64,000 nt of DNA from Ixodes scapularis (GCF_016920785.2 NW_024609835.1:175064798-175128797), one strand, 5' to 3'. Counted from the first letter of the stretch, positions 20,511 through 30,977 are shown. Notes: a model not told the origin generated them from the sequence alone. A program made the numbers and translations.

Positions 20511-20573
20511 CTTATCGTTTTTAAAAGTTGTTGCTTTGGACATTTTGGAAGCACGGGCTGCGCGTCAATGTAG
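20511..20573 (+). CDS. candidate terminal exon, partner of 20312-20399
   Basis: An exceptionally strong acceptor (a T run then CTTCTAG, ending 20510) is followed in phase 0 by 20 codons, LIVFKSCCFGHFGSTGCASM, and a TAG at 20571-20573. The intron with the previous exon would be 111 bases (20400-20510), short but viable. No AATAAA signal is obvious nearby, which weakens the terminal-exon reading. Confidence 0.25.
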   Translation, partial: LIVFKSCCFGHFGSTGCASM

Positions 20574-20931
20574 CACGAGCGAGCGCGAGAGATCTTAGCT
20601 GGAAAGAATGCGTTGGTGGAACGAGCTCTCATGCATGCACTGAAATCATGCATCGCAGATTCTTTTTGCTAGATGATTGGAACACGAAGGAGCATGATGT
20701 CTTTGTTACAACAATAGGCACTGCCATATGCGCTGGAACCAGCAGCAGTAAACAACTAAAGATAGAATCTAAAACAAAGATATCGCTGTGTACGTTAAAT
20801 TTTCATTGCAATAATTACAGGTTATCATCTTGGAGTCATATTCCTAGAGAAAGGGCACGTGCGTGTAGCGCGTGTACCTAAGAACCCAGCATCCTATATG
20901 GTAGTTCCTCGGAAACTATTAATATATACAT

Positions 20932-21033
<102 letters not shown>

Positions 21034-21224
21034 TAAAAAAGAAAGAAAGGGTGTTTTTAAGGACCGATTAACTGAAGAAACCCAAATATTTGTATTTTCA
21101 TTATTGCATAAAAACGGATGGAGGCGTTTTAGTTGACTTTTCAATTAGATGATGGAGTCTTTCTCATCATCACTCGTCCAGTTCACTGGTTGTTGTAAAA
21201 CATTTTTGAATCAGCGGTAGCGGA

Positions 21225-21365
21225 GTTATTAGGAAGTCTTAGTAGAGCATTTTCGTAACTCTGATATTGATACCGGACGCTGTAACTTTGCCATTGCGCA
21301 TGCCTCGTGTCGTTATCGGAAATCGTTATTGAAGTTATCGGAAAGATCTATTAAAGTTCTAGTTA
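21225..21365 (+). repeat. dispersed repeat next to hAT copy 2 (matches 4997-5135)
   Basis: Same word order as 4997-5135 (TTAGGAAGTCTTA, GCGCATGCCTCGTGTCG, TCGGAAAGATCTATTAA), here to the left of the hAT copy. Confidence 0.55.
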
Positions 21366-21381
21366 CACGTAGAGCGGTTGG

Positions 21382-21957
21382 TAGGGCTGGTCAATTGGTC
21401 GATTAATCTACCGATTCATGATTTAATCACAATTAATTGTTTAACCGGTTAATCGGTAATATCTTGACGAACCAAAAGAAAGTAAAAACGAAACGCTTTC
21501 ACCACGCAGATGTGTACCTGCGCACGGGTATAAATGGCGAACTATGGGTCAAATAAAGTAAACTATATTTGGGCGAGATTTCTATCTCCAGACAAGTGCA
21601 AAAGGTTACACGTGCTCAGGGCCACTTCAACGCCGTTTGAATGTCCGTTTAACGTACCAGAAACTATTGTGAATAATCGAAAGAGGTCGCTCTTGCCAGG
21701 AAATATCAACGAACCTCTTTACCTCATGCAGCTGAAGTAATCATTTGTAAGTGTGAGTGTCTTTGAGCTTTCTTAACTACACATCGAGATTGATTCATAA
21801 TGCAAGTTGTATATTACTCCGTTTATCACAAATTCACGAACACAATTGGCTTCTTTTAGTATTATCATAAAAATAAAGGAGATCGATTAATCGATTACCT
21901 AGTCGATGAAGGGGCGGCGATTAATCGGGTAAAATGTTTTAATCGACGCCGAGCCTA
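21382..21957 (+). mobile_element. hAT-type transposon remnant with transposase C-terminal codons (copy 2)
   Basis: Starts TAGGGCTGG and ends GAGCCTA, with an imperfect 7-base flank match CGGTTGG / CAGTTGG (21375-21381 and 21958-21964). Subterminal GATTAATC repeats match copy 1 at 4224-4961 in inverse orientation. The plus frame 21534-21740 ends RATSTPFECPFNVPETIV then NNRKRSLLPGNINEPLYL. This corresponds to the hATC dimerisation signature (ATSTPSER.FS..G.IV..RRSLL.PEN...L.FL). The serine, glycine and arginine positions are partly lost. The catalytic RNase H region is absent, so the copy is non-autonomous. Confidence 0.8.
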
Positions 21958-21964
21958 CAGTTGG

Positions 21965-22509
21965 TTCTATGAAGCCCTTCTCAGACATTACAATATCAGC
22001 AGCTTTGTGAGTATGCCATCATAAAATTCCGATCGCTAACTGCATGCCCAAACTTGTCTTTAGTGTATCTTTATTATTCACGCGGCTAGCTCAACTATAG
22101 GAAACTGATCTTTTCAGCACAAAAACAGGTCCTAGCGACAAACCCGCGAAACTCCTTTGGAGGCGAGAATAACGTTTATGGAACGAATGTATCTCAAAAC
22201 GTCCTGTCCGCAAGTTCGCTCTTTCTCATTTCAACGCACGTTCATTTGTACCTTATCGTTTGAAACTTCACAATACATCGAAACCCGATTTCTCGGATTT
22301 GGGCCCATTCTCTTTTGGTCCCGTTCTCACACGACCGAATGGCACGTGGTACACTCTCAACCCCCGGGTTAGCTCCGCTGACCCGTAGCGCCCACTACTG
22401 TTCATTTTAAGGTAAAATAGAGTCACCGCGGTCTCTTAACCGAGCGTTCTCCTCTCCTCCTCTCCTTCAGGTCGTGTAGGACATAAGCAACAACAGATAT
22501 AAGAAAGCC
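21965..22509. other. interval with nothing recognised
   Basis: A pyrimidine-rich stretch ending CTCTCCTTCAG at 22470 is a good splice-acceptor lookalike, but all three frames after it stop quickly. Confidence 0.35.
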
Positions 22510-22671
22510 TAAAGTGCGAAACACACGTGAGCATGAATCGTGTCGCGTCGCATCGCCAAGTGGCGTAACCATGGTGCCGTCCCGCGATAGCGTCAGCGAC
22601 TTTTGCTATGGTAATGCTGCTTCGGCGGCGCAATGCGGCGCGATCTTTGCTCACGTGTGTTTCAGGCCTAA
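22510..22671. mobile_element. foldback MITE, PIF/Harbinger-like, TAA duplication
   Basis: The element occupies 22513-22668 (156 bp) between TAA duplications (22510-22512 and 22669-22671). The ends AGTGCGAAACACACGTGAGC and the inverted GCTCACGTGTGTTTCAGGCC differ only at the outermost bases. Arms extend through CGTGTCGCGTCGCATCGCC against its partner. Non-coding. Confidence 0.75.
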
Positions 22672-23130
22672 GTGCCCAATTTTTCTTCGTCCCCATAAAC
22701 AAGCTCATGCACCGTATGTGGGTGACAGATTCGATACAGCGTCAGCGTTCGAATAGAACTCGCATGCCATCAGAGAAGGCACGACTCCTATCCAAACGCT
22801 AACTCCCTAGTCGTGTCCAATCCCTAGATATCCCCTGGACATCTTTAGTGCCGCAGGAAAGCACTTAGGCTTTTTTTTATTAGGTAGGTGCTGGTATACG
22901 GCGCACAAGTTTGTCCGCGCTTTGCCCACCTCGTGTGTCTGTTTACCCTCCAGTTGAGCCGACGTGCTTTTGTTTGTCTCCCGACCTCAACCGCTAACGG
23001 TGCGTGTTCGGCTGCCTCATCATTGCGGGTTCCCTGCTCGTTCTCTGTTGTTCCTTTTGATTGGCGTGCTCCTCGCGTTCCGAAGCGCCGAAGGCGCATA
23101 TTGGAGCACTTGCTCGTCGCATTCGGAAAG

Positions 23131-23320
23131 TCACCTGCTTCTTGCGCAGGGGTTGCGGTGACGTCAGAACGACACCGAGTTCTCATTGGCTATGATCGGC
23201 ACGATAGTGGGTAGACCTCAATGGTAGAGACCTTGAGGTTTACCCACTATTTGTTTTAATCATCCAATAAGAGCTCGGCGTTCTGACATCATCGAAACCC
23301 CTGTGCAAGAAGCAGACGAA
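23131..23320. mobile_element. foldback element, GTGGGTAGACGC family (copy B)
   Basis: A near-palindrome. CCTGCTTCTTGCGCAGGGGT, TGACGTCAGAACG, CCGAGTTCTCATTGG and ATAGTGGGTAGACCTCAA pair with their inverted counterparts after a 9-base centre at 23220-23231. Arms are about 90 bases. It shares blocks with 14996-15302 and with the fragment at 46740-46812. Confidence 0.75.
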
Positions 23321-23483
23321 CTGGCGCTCCGCATACACTGCCACTCTGTTTACAAACAGTTCAGCGTACAATAGGTGCGTGCACTGCGCGTGCGCAGAAA
23401 CCAAATTTCGGACGGGTGAAGCGTCTACCCATCCGCCGTGCCGACATCACCAATATGACGTCAGAGCCGCAGCGCGTGGGCGC

Positions 23484-23770
23484 TTATAAGATTGAAAGAG
23501 CGTGACCCACGCGGCCGACAACGCTTTCGAGTCGTGTGTGCGCAGCCACGCCTGCCTCCGGCGCGTCAATCAGCCCATTGTTTCTCCGGGGGTTGGCGTA
23601 AACCCGGCCGAAAACAACTCCGACGGCTCGCTCGGTGCCGCTGCGCCGCTGTCGGATGGCAGATCGCGGTGGAACGGCCGGCCGAACGCTCGACGCGGAA
23701 AAGCGACGCGCACGGGTGTCACCGCGTCGCGGAGGGAGTCTGCAGCAGTCGAGGTGCTCTCTCGGAAGAG
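23484..23770 (+). promoter_or_regulatory. candidate promoter and first exon with consensus donor
   Basis: TTATAAG (23484-23490) in a GC-rich island is followed about 280 bases later by CGGAAGAG then GTGAGT (donor at 23771), a good consensus. The interval is CpG-dense. Two overlapping frames read through it, from 23502 and 23656, and neither is recognised. A TATA promoter with a largely untranslated first exon is plausible. The evidence is motif-level only. Confidence 0.3.
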
Positions 23771-23799
23771 GTGAGTCACGTGGGTGCGACGTCCTCGCT

Positions 23800-25639
23800 G
23801 AGGGAGATGACAGAGGGAATGACGCGAGCCGTAATGAGTTTTGAATGGGGGAGGGGTATATTGCAGCACTGTCAAGCAGTGGCTGCCATTTATTAACCTG
23901 CCGATTGATATAGGGGGAAATAAAGAAGCAAACTGTATACGGCTAAATAAGTCAGACGAGGTTCAAAAAAAGAAAACTTTCAGAAAAACGACTTTATACG
24001 GAAGGGAACCCCGAGCCGGTGGAGTGAAATCTGCTGGAGCGCGCTTGGGAGCGTTCGCTCCACTTACCTCACCACTGCCACGTTTTGCAGCACTTCGCAA
24101 TAAAGCTTCTCGCTAACCCTGATCTTTCAAAGTCCCCGTCGATTACCGCTCGCGTAAGATATACGCCCCCGTTGCTACGATGTATACAACTCTGAGCACA
24201 GCGCCGCGTCCGTTACTCGGTTCTTCGTGCTTCCCGGCAATCGGTCGACATCGGGACCAGATGCCGACTCCGTCCGCGAGGCTCCTCTCCGTCCGGCGGT
24301 CCGACCGTCCGTCCGAGCCCCGGGCGAGACAAAGGTTTTCCCCGCCGGGTGCGCGGGGGATGCGGGCGGCCGCTTCCGGCCGTCATCACGGCCGGCGCTA
24401 TCAGCGGCGCCCATCTCGGCCGGGCGCCGCCTCTGGACGTGTCCCCGGGCGGCGTGACAAAGTGCGGACATGGACGTGCGTGCGCCGGCCACACGAGCGC
24501 GCGCGCTCGCCCCGGCGGTTGCGCTCCAGCTTGGTCGCCGACCCGCTTCTGCGATTCCGTTTCGCATCGAGGTGGACCGCGGCGGAGGCTACAGACCATC
24601 CCAGCCAATCCAGCGCTGGGAACGAACCATGTGACAGTATTTTGGGGACAATTTTTTCCGGGCCATGAAGCCACGAAGGCACCCGCACGCTCGCCCGCCT
24701 CGAGCGCCGATTGAAACAGTGCACGCGCAATCTTCCATTCTGAAATGCCATAAAAGGTAGTCTCTTGAGCGTAGGCGGCCTTCGCGTCGCTGCCAACGTT
24801 ACTTTACTGAAGGACAACTTTAGATGTTTGTTTTTTTGGCAATGAAGCCAAAGCTATGGTTACCCGTGCGCTCGTTTACATAGAGCGCCGACCACAACTG
24901 TACTCGAGCGGTCTTCCCTTCTTCGGTAACGCCGGAATAAGTTGTCCCAGAGTACATGAGCAACGTCGGTCGCCTCTCCCGATGGTCACGTGGCTCTCAC
25001 GCGGCTTTACATTGGCTTCGATGGCACGTAGCGTTCGCTGCGTTCCATGGTAAGGTGAGACAGAGTTACCAAACCGCCCGCGCGTCAGAGGTAGCCGTTT
25101 TTATTTTATTTTTGTTTGTTCGGTTCGGTAGGCCCCCGCTAATTTATGGCTCGCCTCAACTAATGGCCTCGAGTTTCGCTCGAGGCGCGCGCGTTCCCCC
25201 TCTCTTCATCTCAGCCCTTATTTGCCTGCATGCGCGCGAGTTGTCCCGTGGGGACAAAAGAAAGGCGGTTGCGGACAGTCGCACGAGTGGCGTCCACGCG
25301 CTGAGCCGCGCGCCAAATCCAGAGCTGAAACGATAACGAGTGCCCCCTCGGCTGCTGAGTTGTCTGCGGCCCGCGTAGCATGCGACTCTACGTTTGTTTC
25401 CGAGCCGCGGTCTGGGATCTGGCAAGTGTTCGTGATTCGTGCCGTTATGAAAATGGTGTAAGCTGGGGCAGGCAACGCAACTGTTCCGTTACCTTTTACT
25501 CTCTCAATCAACTTTTTCTTTTTCTTTTTTTTTATTAGGAAGAGGAGCGTGAAATGCAGTCGTCTTAATCTTTTGACGACCGTTGTAGTAATAATTCTGT
25601 CGTGTGTATGTTAATAAAGCCGGAAGTTTGTCCGTTCCA
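23800..25639. other. GC-rich island and flanks, no supported gene
   Basis: 24180-24720 is very GC- and CpG-rich. Its many overlapping frames look like chance. On the minus strand GTGGTGAG then GTAAGT (exon side 24072) is another good donor match, leading leftwards out of this island. 24950-25060 has mixed frames with no motif. Confidence 0.3.
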
Positions 25640-25845
25640 ACGGGTGTCTGTGCCTCAGCGGAGAAATTACAACCGCTAGCCTGGAGTCTTTAACGTGCAT
25701 CACGTAGTATGATACACGACCCCCATGGTCTGGTGCGATTCTCATCCAGATCCCAACGGGAAAGGGCGGGGATTGAACCCAGGACCCCTAGGTTCCGTAG
25801 CGCGAGCTTTCGCTCCATGTGCTCCGAGCTGGTGTGCGCTAATGT
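25640..25845 (-). mobile_element. tRNA-derived SINE, family A (copy 1)
   Basis: On the minus strand it has a Pol III B box GGTTCAATC (25771-25779) followed by a conserved tail with ATCTGGATGAG, ACGTTAAAGACTCCAGGCTA and GCGGTTGTAA. The same order appears in copies at 29041-29280 and 61370-61620. The A-box region here is truncated compared with the 61370 copy. SINEs are non-coding and rely on LINE enzymes. Confidence 0.85.
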
Positions 25846-26354
25846 CACAGGATCCTGGGAAAGTAGCGCCGTTGCCTTCCTTCCCTGTTGGCCGAACACG
25901 AACGAATACTAACATACAGCCGACCACAACCTCGCAAGGCGATTGGGTAATCAGTCCCCGTTGCTATAGCAATCGCCATTTCGGCCCCTTCAAATCTTCG
26001 CAACTTCGAGATGGTCGTTTTAATCCAGTCGACCGAAAATCACCATGGAGCATCAACGTACCGAATTGGCTTCCTTCGCCAATATAAGCGTCTTTGGCAC
26101 TGTGGAGGCAATCAACTTATCAATCTTGCCCATCTGCACGGATCCCTGTTGTTGTTCTTGCTTTTCTCAAAACAGAACAAAAAATATATATATTGTTCAA
26201 TGCTTCCAAGCTCCGACACCGCATGTGATGGTGGTACGAAGACGCACGCTTGTTTCGCCGGTGTGTGGATAGAGAAATATCGGTATACAAAAAACGTCTC
26301 TATTCGCGGCGAGAACTTTGGGTATTGCCACCTGGTGGAATTTCTTTTTTGCAG

Positions 26355-26404
26355 CCCAAAGTGAGGATACTTCAACTTCCTCTGCTGGTGAAAGCACGTG
26401 CAGA
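26355..26404 (+). CDS. candidate 50-base exon
   Basis: TTTCTTTTTTGCAG (acceptor ending 26354) and TGCAGA then GTGAGT (donor at 26405) bracket 50 bases. Two frames are open. One needs two leading bases and reads QSEDTSTSSAGESTCR. The other, in phase 0, reads PKVRILQLPLLVKARA. Only splice-site quality supports this, and the peptide is unrecognised. Confidence 0.2.
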
Positions 26405-26580
26405 GTGAGTGAGGAAAACAGCAGCGCCCCGCGCGAGCTTTTCACCGCGAATAAAGCTACCTGTCAGCAGCGATTTTAGGTCGGCTCGCCAAGGATAGAA
26501 AGGTCAAGGAGAAATTTCTCATTTCATCAGCCGAATTGGCAACCATACAGCCAGCTTGGTTCTACTTTCCCACGATCCAG

Positions 26581-26910
26581 TTACTTTAGGGTTCGCGATC
26601 CCACTCGGCCACCAATCTCAGCTACCGTTATAATGCATATATTACAATATCTTAAGAATTGGTGCTCATGTTGGGATGAGATTGGTATCGCAACTTCTTT
26701 AGGAACGTGGTAGGCTACGCGAAGCTGTTTGCCCGGTTTTTCGGTGAAATCAATGGTGGGTTTATTGATCCCCGAGTGATTCATTTTACACGAAAACGAC
26801 ATTACGGATAAGACGGCGCATCGCAATTCCTCTGGAAGCTTTTCTTCCGGCTGAGAGAAGTACTGTTTGAGCATGCCGGCATCGCAAATTGCACGCGCGA
26901 AGCCGAGCAT
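26581..26910 (-). CDS. unrecognised 109-codon ORF abutting a MITE
   Basis: Begins MLGFARAICDAGMLKQYF and continues with LPEELRCAVLSVMSF and VPKEVAIPISS. Codon use looks coding-like in the first 80 codons. The last residues overlap a SINE fragment at 26597-26622, so the C-terminus is not native. The ATG lies directly beside the MITE at 26914, which may therefore have cut a longer frame. No domain recognised. It could be a decayed host exon or transposon gene. Confidence 0.25.
   Translation of the reverse strand: MLGFARAICDAGMLKQYFSQPEEKLPEELRCAVLSVMSFSCKMNHSGINKPTIDFTEKPGKQLRVAYHVPKEVAIPISSQHEHQFLRYCNICIITVAEIGGRVGSRTLK
26597..26622 (-). mobile_element. SINE family A head fragment
   Basis: CCCACTCGGCCACCAATCTC matches the tRNA-like head (A-box region) of the SINE copies at 29257-29280 and 61600-61620. 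Confidence 0.4.
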
Positions 26911-26913
26911 TAA

Positions 26914-27129
26914 AGGCCGGTTCGCACATATACTACAGCGCTATCTCAGCGTCATTATAAAGTCCGCGCTGGAAATAGCGCTCACTTCACTCATGCAGCG
27001 CTCACGTCGCGCTATATTAGTGATACAGCGTTTATAAAGCGCTGCAGCAGTGCTGAGTCACCTCCAACTTAGCGCTCTTCTACAGAGTTGATCAATGATC
27101 AGCACTGCGATGTTTGTGTGAACCGGCCT
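26914..27129. mobile_element. MITE with AGGCCGGTTCNCACA ends (copy 1)
   Basis: The ends AGGCCGGTTCGCACA and the inverted TGTGTGAACCGGCCT match, and the interior is rich in GCGCT words (AGCGCT repeated). A relative at 58802-58988 has TAA duplications. Here the left flank is TAA but the right flank is CTG, so one side has changed or is rearranged. Confidence 0.7.
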
Positions 27130-27139
27130 CTGCCTTCCG

Positions 27140-27860
27140 ACGAGGTACCTGCGAGGTGCCGGCCGTCGGCACCGACACGTCCCGTCCCCCGCCGTCACAG
27201 GAGCGCCTTCCGCAGCCGATAAAGACGCCCCGGCCACAGTCCGTCAGGGCGAAGCACCTCAATTGAACCGCCCCACGTCACACGCGGCCACATCGCCGTC
27301 AACGTCGTCCGCGCTGGTATGGATCTCGGGGGCCGCGCCCGCCGCGCTTGCCGAGCATGCGCGCGCCCCGAGAACACAGGGGAGAGGGGCGACTTTCCGC
27401 GCGCTCCACAGTGGGATCCCTTTGTGCTCGCTTCGCGGCGTGTCCGCGGCGCGGATCCAGCGACGGGCGACTCAATTGGCGCCGGGTGTCAGACCGGGCC
27501 TAATTGCAGGTCCGGCGACGGTAGCCCCCGCAATCAGAGCATCCCAAAGTGGGATCCTTTCGTTTGCTAATGACAGCCCGGCTCGAGGATCGAGAAGGCT
27601 CCAGGACGAAGAACGGGAGGTAGGCCGCGCAGGCGAGGCTGCTCCTGGCTTTGCGTGTGCGGTGCCGAGCGGAGCCCGCGGTGGCGTACCAGGGGGACCG
27701 TCGGCAGGCTGCAATCAGACGCGCGAGCTTCGGACGGGCGAAGGCGCCTCTGCTTAGAGCGCCAGACATATCGCCGTTGAAGGGCAGGAGACGGCTCGCT
27801 AGTCGTCTTGAAGCTCCTACTGCTGCACGCTATGGCGTTGCGTCGCGACGGCCGATATCT
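27140..27860. other. GC-rich island, possible regulatory element, no supported gene
   Basis: CpG-dense throughout. 27465-27590 contains CTCAATTGGCG, CCTAATTGCAGG, CAATCAGAGC and TTTGCTAATGACAG, a cluster of TAAT/ATTG words unusual for such GC-rich DNA. The duplicated phrase AGTGGGATCC(T/C)TT occurs at 27411 and 27551. Overlapping frames are considered chance. Confidence 0.35.
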
Positions 27861-28493
27861 TCTTTTTCGTGTTGGTTTGGAGGGGGTGACGGGCGGTTGC
27901 GAGATTGTATACCGGGCGTTCTTTCTGTTTTATGTGTATGGCTTCATTTTGTGAGCGATCTCAACAAAGTAGCGGCCGAAAATCGATTGCACGCTGGCGC
28001 GAACCCGTTCGCGAGACAGCCAAATCGTCTGTTTTTGATCAATTGGAGCGAAATGTAGGTGCGGCCTCGTTGAGTCGTTGGCAGCTCGGCGAGGGAGACA
28101 GCGCCGTGGTGCAGCTAGATACGAGCTGGAAAACGAGCGAAATGTTGGACGCTCCGGCGATTGACGCGGATGGCATTCGAAAGGAAGAAGGGTCGAACGA
28201 GTACCAGCCAGGTTTATGCCGCGTTCATGGAGATGGTCGAAAATATCGGCTTACATTTAACTGAGGGAAGTTGATTACATCAATTCCTCGAACCTTTTGA
28301 AAAAGAAGAGATACATTGAAGGAAACGCTGTCGTGCTGGATGTGTGACTAAATGTTAGGCCTTCTATCTAACCTGGAAATAAGTTATACCTTGTGTTTAC
28401 CCTTCCATGTACGATGCCAAAAATTAATAGGACCGGAGAGAGGACATCTAATGGTGTCAAACTGCAAAGTCGACGCGGTCTTTCAGAAGCATG
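27861..28493. other. interval with one unrecognised ORF
   Basis: A 119-codon plus frame (27905-28264) reads MYTGRSFCFMCMASFCERSQ at its start and ends YQPGLCRVHGDGRKYRLTFN. No motif or homologue is apparent and I do not call it a gene. Confidence 0.25.
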
Positions 28494-28721
28494 AAGCCGG
28501 GCCACACTGTTTGTACATAATACAAAATACAGTCTGCCTGCAGATTCGAACGGGAGTCACCGCGAAATCCTTTCTTCGAATGCCGCATGACAATGAGTTC
28601 AAGGAGCAACTTGCCAGGCGGCATTCGAACCACGAATATTGCGGTAACTCATGTTTGCCGTCTTTTTTTTTTTTTTTTTTTTTTTGTTTGGTATGATGCA
28701 TGACAGTGTGAGCCCGGCTTT
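28494..28721 (-). mobile_element. MITE with AAAGCCGGG..CACACTG ends (copy 2)
   Basis: Inverse orientation to 13882-14104, with ends AAGCCGGGCCACACTGTT and ACAGTGTGAGCCCGGCTTTA. It shares GGTATGATGCATGACAGTG, GGCATTCGAA and CAGATTCGAACG blocks (inverted). A T run of about 22 bases interrupts it at 28664-28685. Confidence 0.75.
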
Positions 28722-28928
28722 AGAAGAGCGTGAATTAAATAAGGTGAAGTCGAACTTTGAGTGGTTTGTTTTATGCAGTGCGGCCGTGTTTAAGATTCTC
28801 GACGTTCATAACTTGTAACACATAATCCGTTATATGGCAGGCACCTAACCATATCCGGTTAGGCGCTGTGCAACGGAAGTCGACAGGCCGACTGCCAGCC
28901 GATCGCTCACGCAGCGCTCGCCTTCTTA

Positions 28929-28980
28929 CCGACTGGATACCAGTCGGAAGGTATCCAGTCTTACCGACTGGATACCTTCC
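28929..28980. repeat. overlapping alternative hairpins
   Basis: CCGACTGG-ATA-CCAGTCGG (28929-28947) overlaps a 15-bp perfect stem, GGAAGGTATCCAGTC (28946-28960) with GACTGGATACCTTCC (28966-28980). The same GACTGGATACC word is used in both, so the two folds compete. Confidence 0.7.
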
Positions 28981-29040
28981 TCGAGTGCCTCCGTGTCAAA
29001 ATTTGCTTGCTTTGTATGTTTATACAGCCTTAATGTTAGT

Positions 29041-29280
29041 ACGCCTCAACGGGTGACCGGTCCCTTAGCTGTAGAGGGGAAATTAAGCCAGTGCAGTACA
29101 ACCGCTAACCTAGGGTTTTTAACGTGCCCCATAGTGATTACACGAACGCGTGCCGGTACGAAGCTCATCCAGATCGAAACGGGCGGGGGCGGTGGGGATC
29201 GAACCCAGGAGGTTCCCAGCGCAATTTTTCGCTCCACGCTCCGAGCTGAGATGCGTTAGCCCACTCGGCCACCGAGTTCA
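29041..29280 (-). mobile_element. tRNA-derived SINE, family A (copy 2)
   Basis: The minus strand has the head GGTGGCCGAGTGGGCTAACG (A-box-like TGGCCGAGTGGG), B box GGTTCGATC (29198-29206), then ATCTGGATGAGCTTCG, ACGTTAAAAACCCTAGGTTA and CTGCACTGGCTTAATTTCCC. Order and sequence match the 61370 copy. Confidence 0.88.
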
Positions 29281-29852
29281 TGCCTCCGTGTCACTCCCGA
29301 ATAGGGTGATGTATCACGGTTTATGACTTACAGCGGCGCTCTGCTCCGTCAAAGGAACAACGCTTTTGCCGTCTCCTCGCGGCTTGTATCGCAAACGCGG
29401 CGCATAATTCACGTGACCCCGGTCGTGTAGTTGGAAACTCTCCGTAATCTAGGCTCTCTACGGTGCTGCCATTTCCGCATGCTCACACTGCAGCAGTCTC
29501 TGAGGAGGTCGCATTGACATTGCCACCGCAGAAGATAGCACCCGAAAGTAAAACAGCAACGGAGCGCTTACGCGCTTACCGTGCACGACACAGGTCTGCG
29601 AGGCCAGCCGTGCGCTCGGAGGCTTCGAAGTCTGCCGCCGGGTGATCAACCGAGCGGGTGACACTCCACAAGGAAAGCTGCAATCTCGTGACAGCATCAA
29701 ATTTTCCCTGAAGTGCCGCATGTGGCGGCGCACACGCTAATCCTCGGCCGTCTAAAGTTTCTGCCGACCCTCCATACCACGTCCAGACTAACAGATCACA
29801 TTCTGTGGTTGACCACGGCCTTTGCCATGCTGGTACGGCAAAGGGGCGACTT

Positions 29853-30045
29853 TTACCGCTCATTCACACTGGAAGCGGATCCGCGTTCGCAAAGCGGTTG
29901 CGAACGCGGTTGTATAAAGATCCCGTGCAATTGCACGCGCACTCGATGACATCAAGTGCGCGTGCAATTGCACTGGATCTTTATACAACCGCGTTCGCAA
30001 CCGCTTTGCGAACGCGGATCCGCTTCCAGTGTGAATGAGCGGTTA
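29853..30045. mobile_element. palindromic MITE, PIF/Harbinger-like, TTA duplication (copy 2)
   Basis: The element occupies 29856-30042 (187 bp) between TTA duplications (29853-29855 and 30043-30045). It is an almost perfect palindrome with arms of about 93 bases: CCGCTCATTCACACTGGAAG, AAGCGGTTGCGAACGCGG and TTGTATAAAGATCC are mirrored exactly. The high arm identity suggests more recent mobilisation or gene conversion than for the copy at 10057-10244. Confidence 0.9.
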
Positions 30046-30119
30046 GGGCGGAGGGCGCCCGTTTCCGGCTTGAGCGGCGACGCGGTCGCCGTCGCCGTCG
30101 GCGTCACCGCGCGTTGCAT

Positions 30120-30270
30120 TATTACGAGGGTTACGAGGGTTGCTCTCATGAGGGTCACGAAAGTTACCCTCACGAGGGCCACGAGGGTTACCCTCACGAG
30201 GGTCACGAGGGTTGCCCTCACAAGGGTCACGAGGGTTACCCTCACGAGAGGTACCCTCGTGACGTCACAC
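30120..30270. repeat. GAGGGTYACCCTCAC minisatellite
   Basis: About a dozen imperfect units alternate GAGGGTTAC/GAGGGTCAC with their near-inverse ACCCTCAC, so the array can also fold on itself. It ends at CCTCGTGACGTCACACGTGACGTCACGTG, which contains overlapping TGACGTCA and CACGTG motifs. Confidence 0.8.
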
Positions 30271-30944
30271 GTGACGTCACGTGAGACGTTACACGCATAT
30301 AAGATTGCCAATATTCTCGCTGAATTTAGCGGGAAAGGAAAAGGGGCACACCCTCCCCTCCGTACCCTCCCCTCCTCCTCCTCAAGAGCTGCGCTCTAAT
30401 TCTGCGTTACAGAAAATTGTGAACGTCTTTAAAATTTAATTGAAGTACGACTTGGTCGTGACATTTCGTTATGCGCAACAAAAACACGAGCTATTTTATT
30501 ATGTCTATTGTTGTTGGAATTATACCAGTTGTTTGGAAAGCGTCACGGAACGCAAACGGGCGTCAAGGTACGCAGCAGCAGTGCACTGTAGCTGGCGACA
30601 GAAACGGCATGACGCACGTTTCTTTCTGGTATAACCTGACAGGTAATCCCTCTGCACACGGCGTAGTTAACGCGACTGCAGAACGGCGTTTCTTTTTTTT
30701 TTTTTCTCGCTTTCTTTTTTTTTTTTTAGACAAGATTTTAGAGGGCAGAAATTTTTACGTCAAACCTATACGAATGGGAACTTTCTGGCAGACTGGGGGA
30801 AAACTTTTCTTGTAATTTCCGAGGAAAGGAGGAGAGCGCGCTCACACCTTTAATCAGCATTCAAAATAAGAGAGGGCAGGCGTACCCGCACCTTTGACTT
30901 TGCTGCCAAAGAAAGTAGTCCCCGGACCCCGAGTATTGTGGTCT
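30271..30944. other. interval with nothing recognised
   Basis: Contains T runs near 30700. Short open frames have no motif. Confidence 0.35.

Positions 30945-30972
<28 letters not shown>
30945..30972. repeat. (TA)n microsatellite
   Basis: An uninterrupted TA run. Confidence 0.9.
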
Positions 30973-30977
<5 letters not shown>

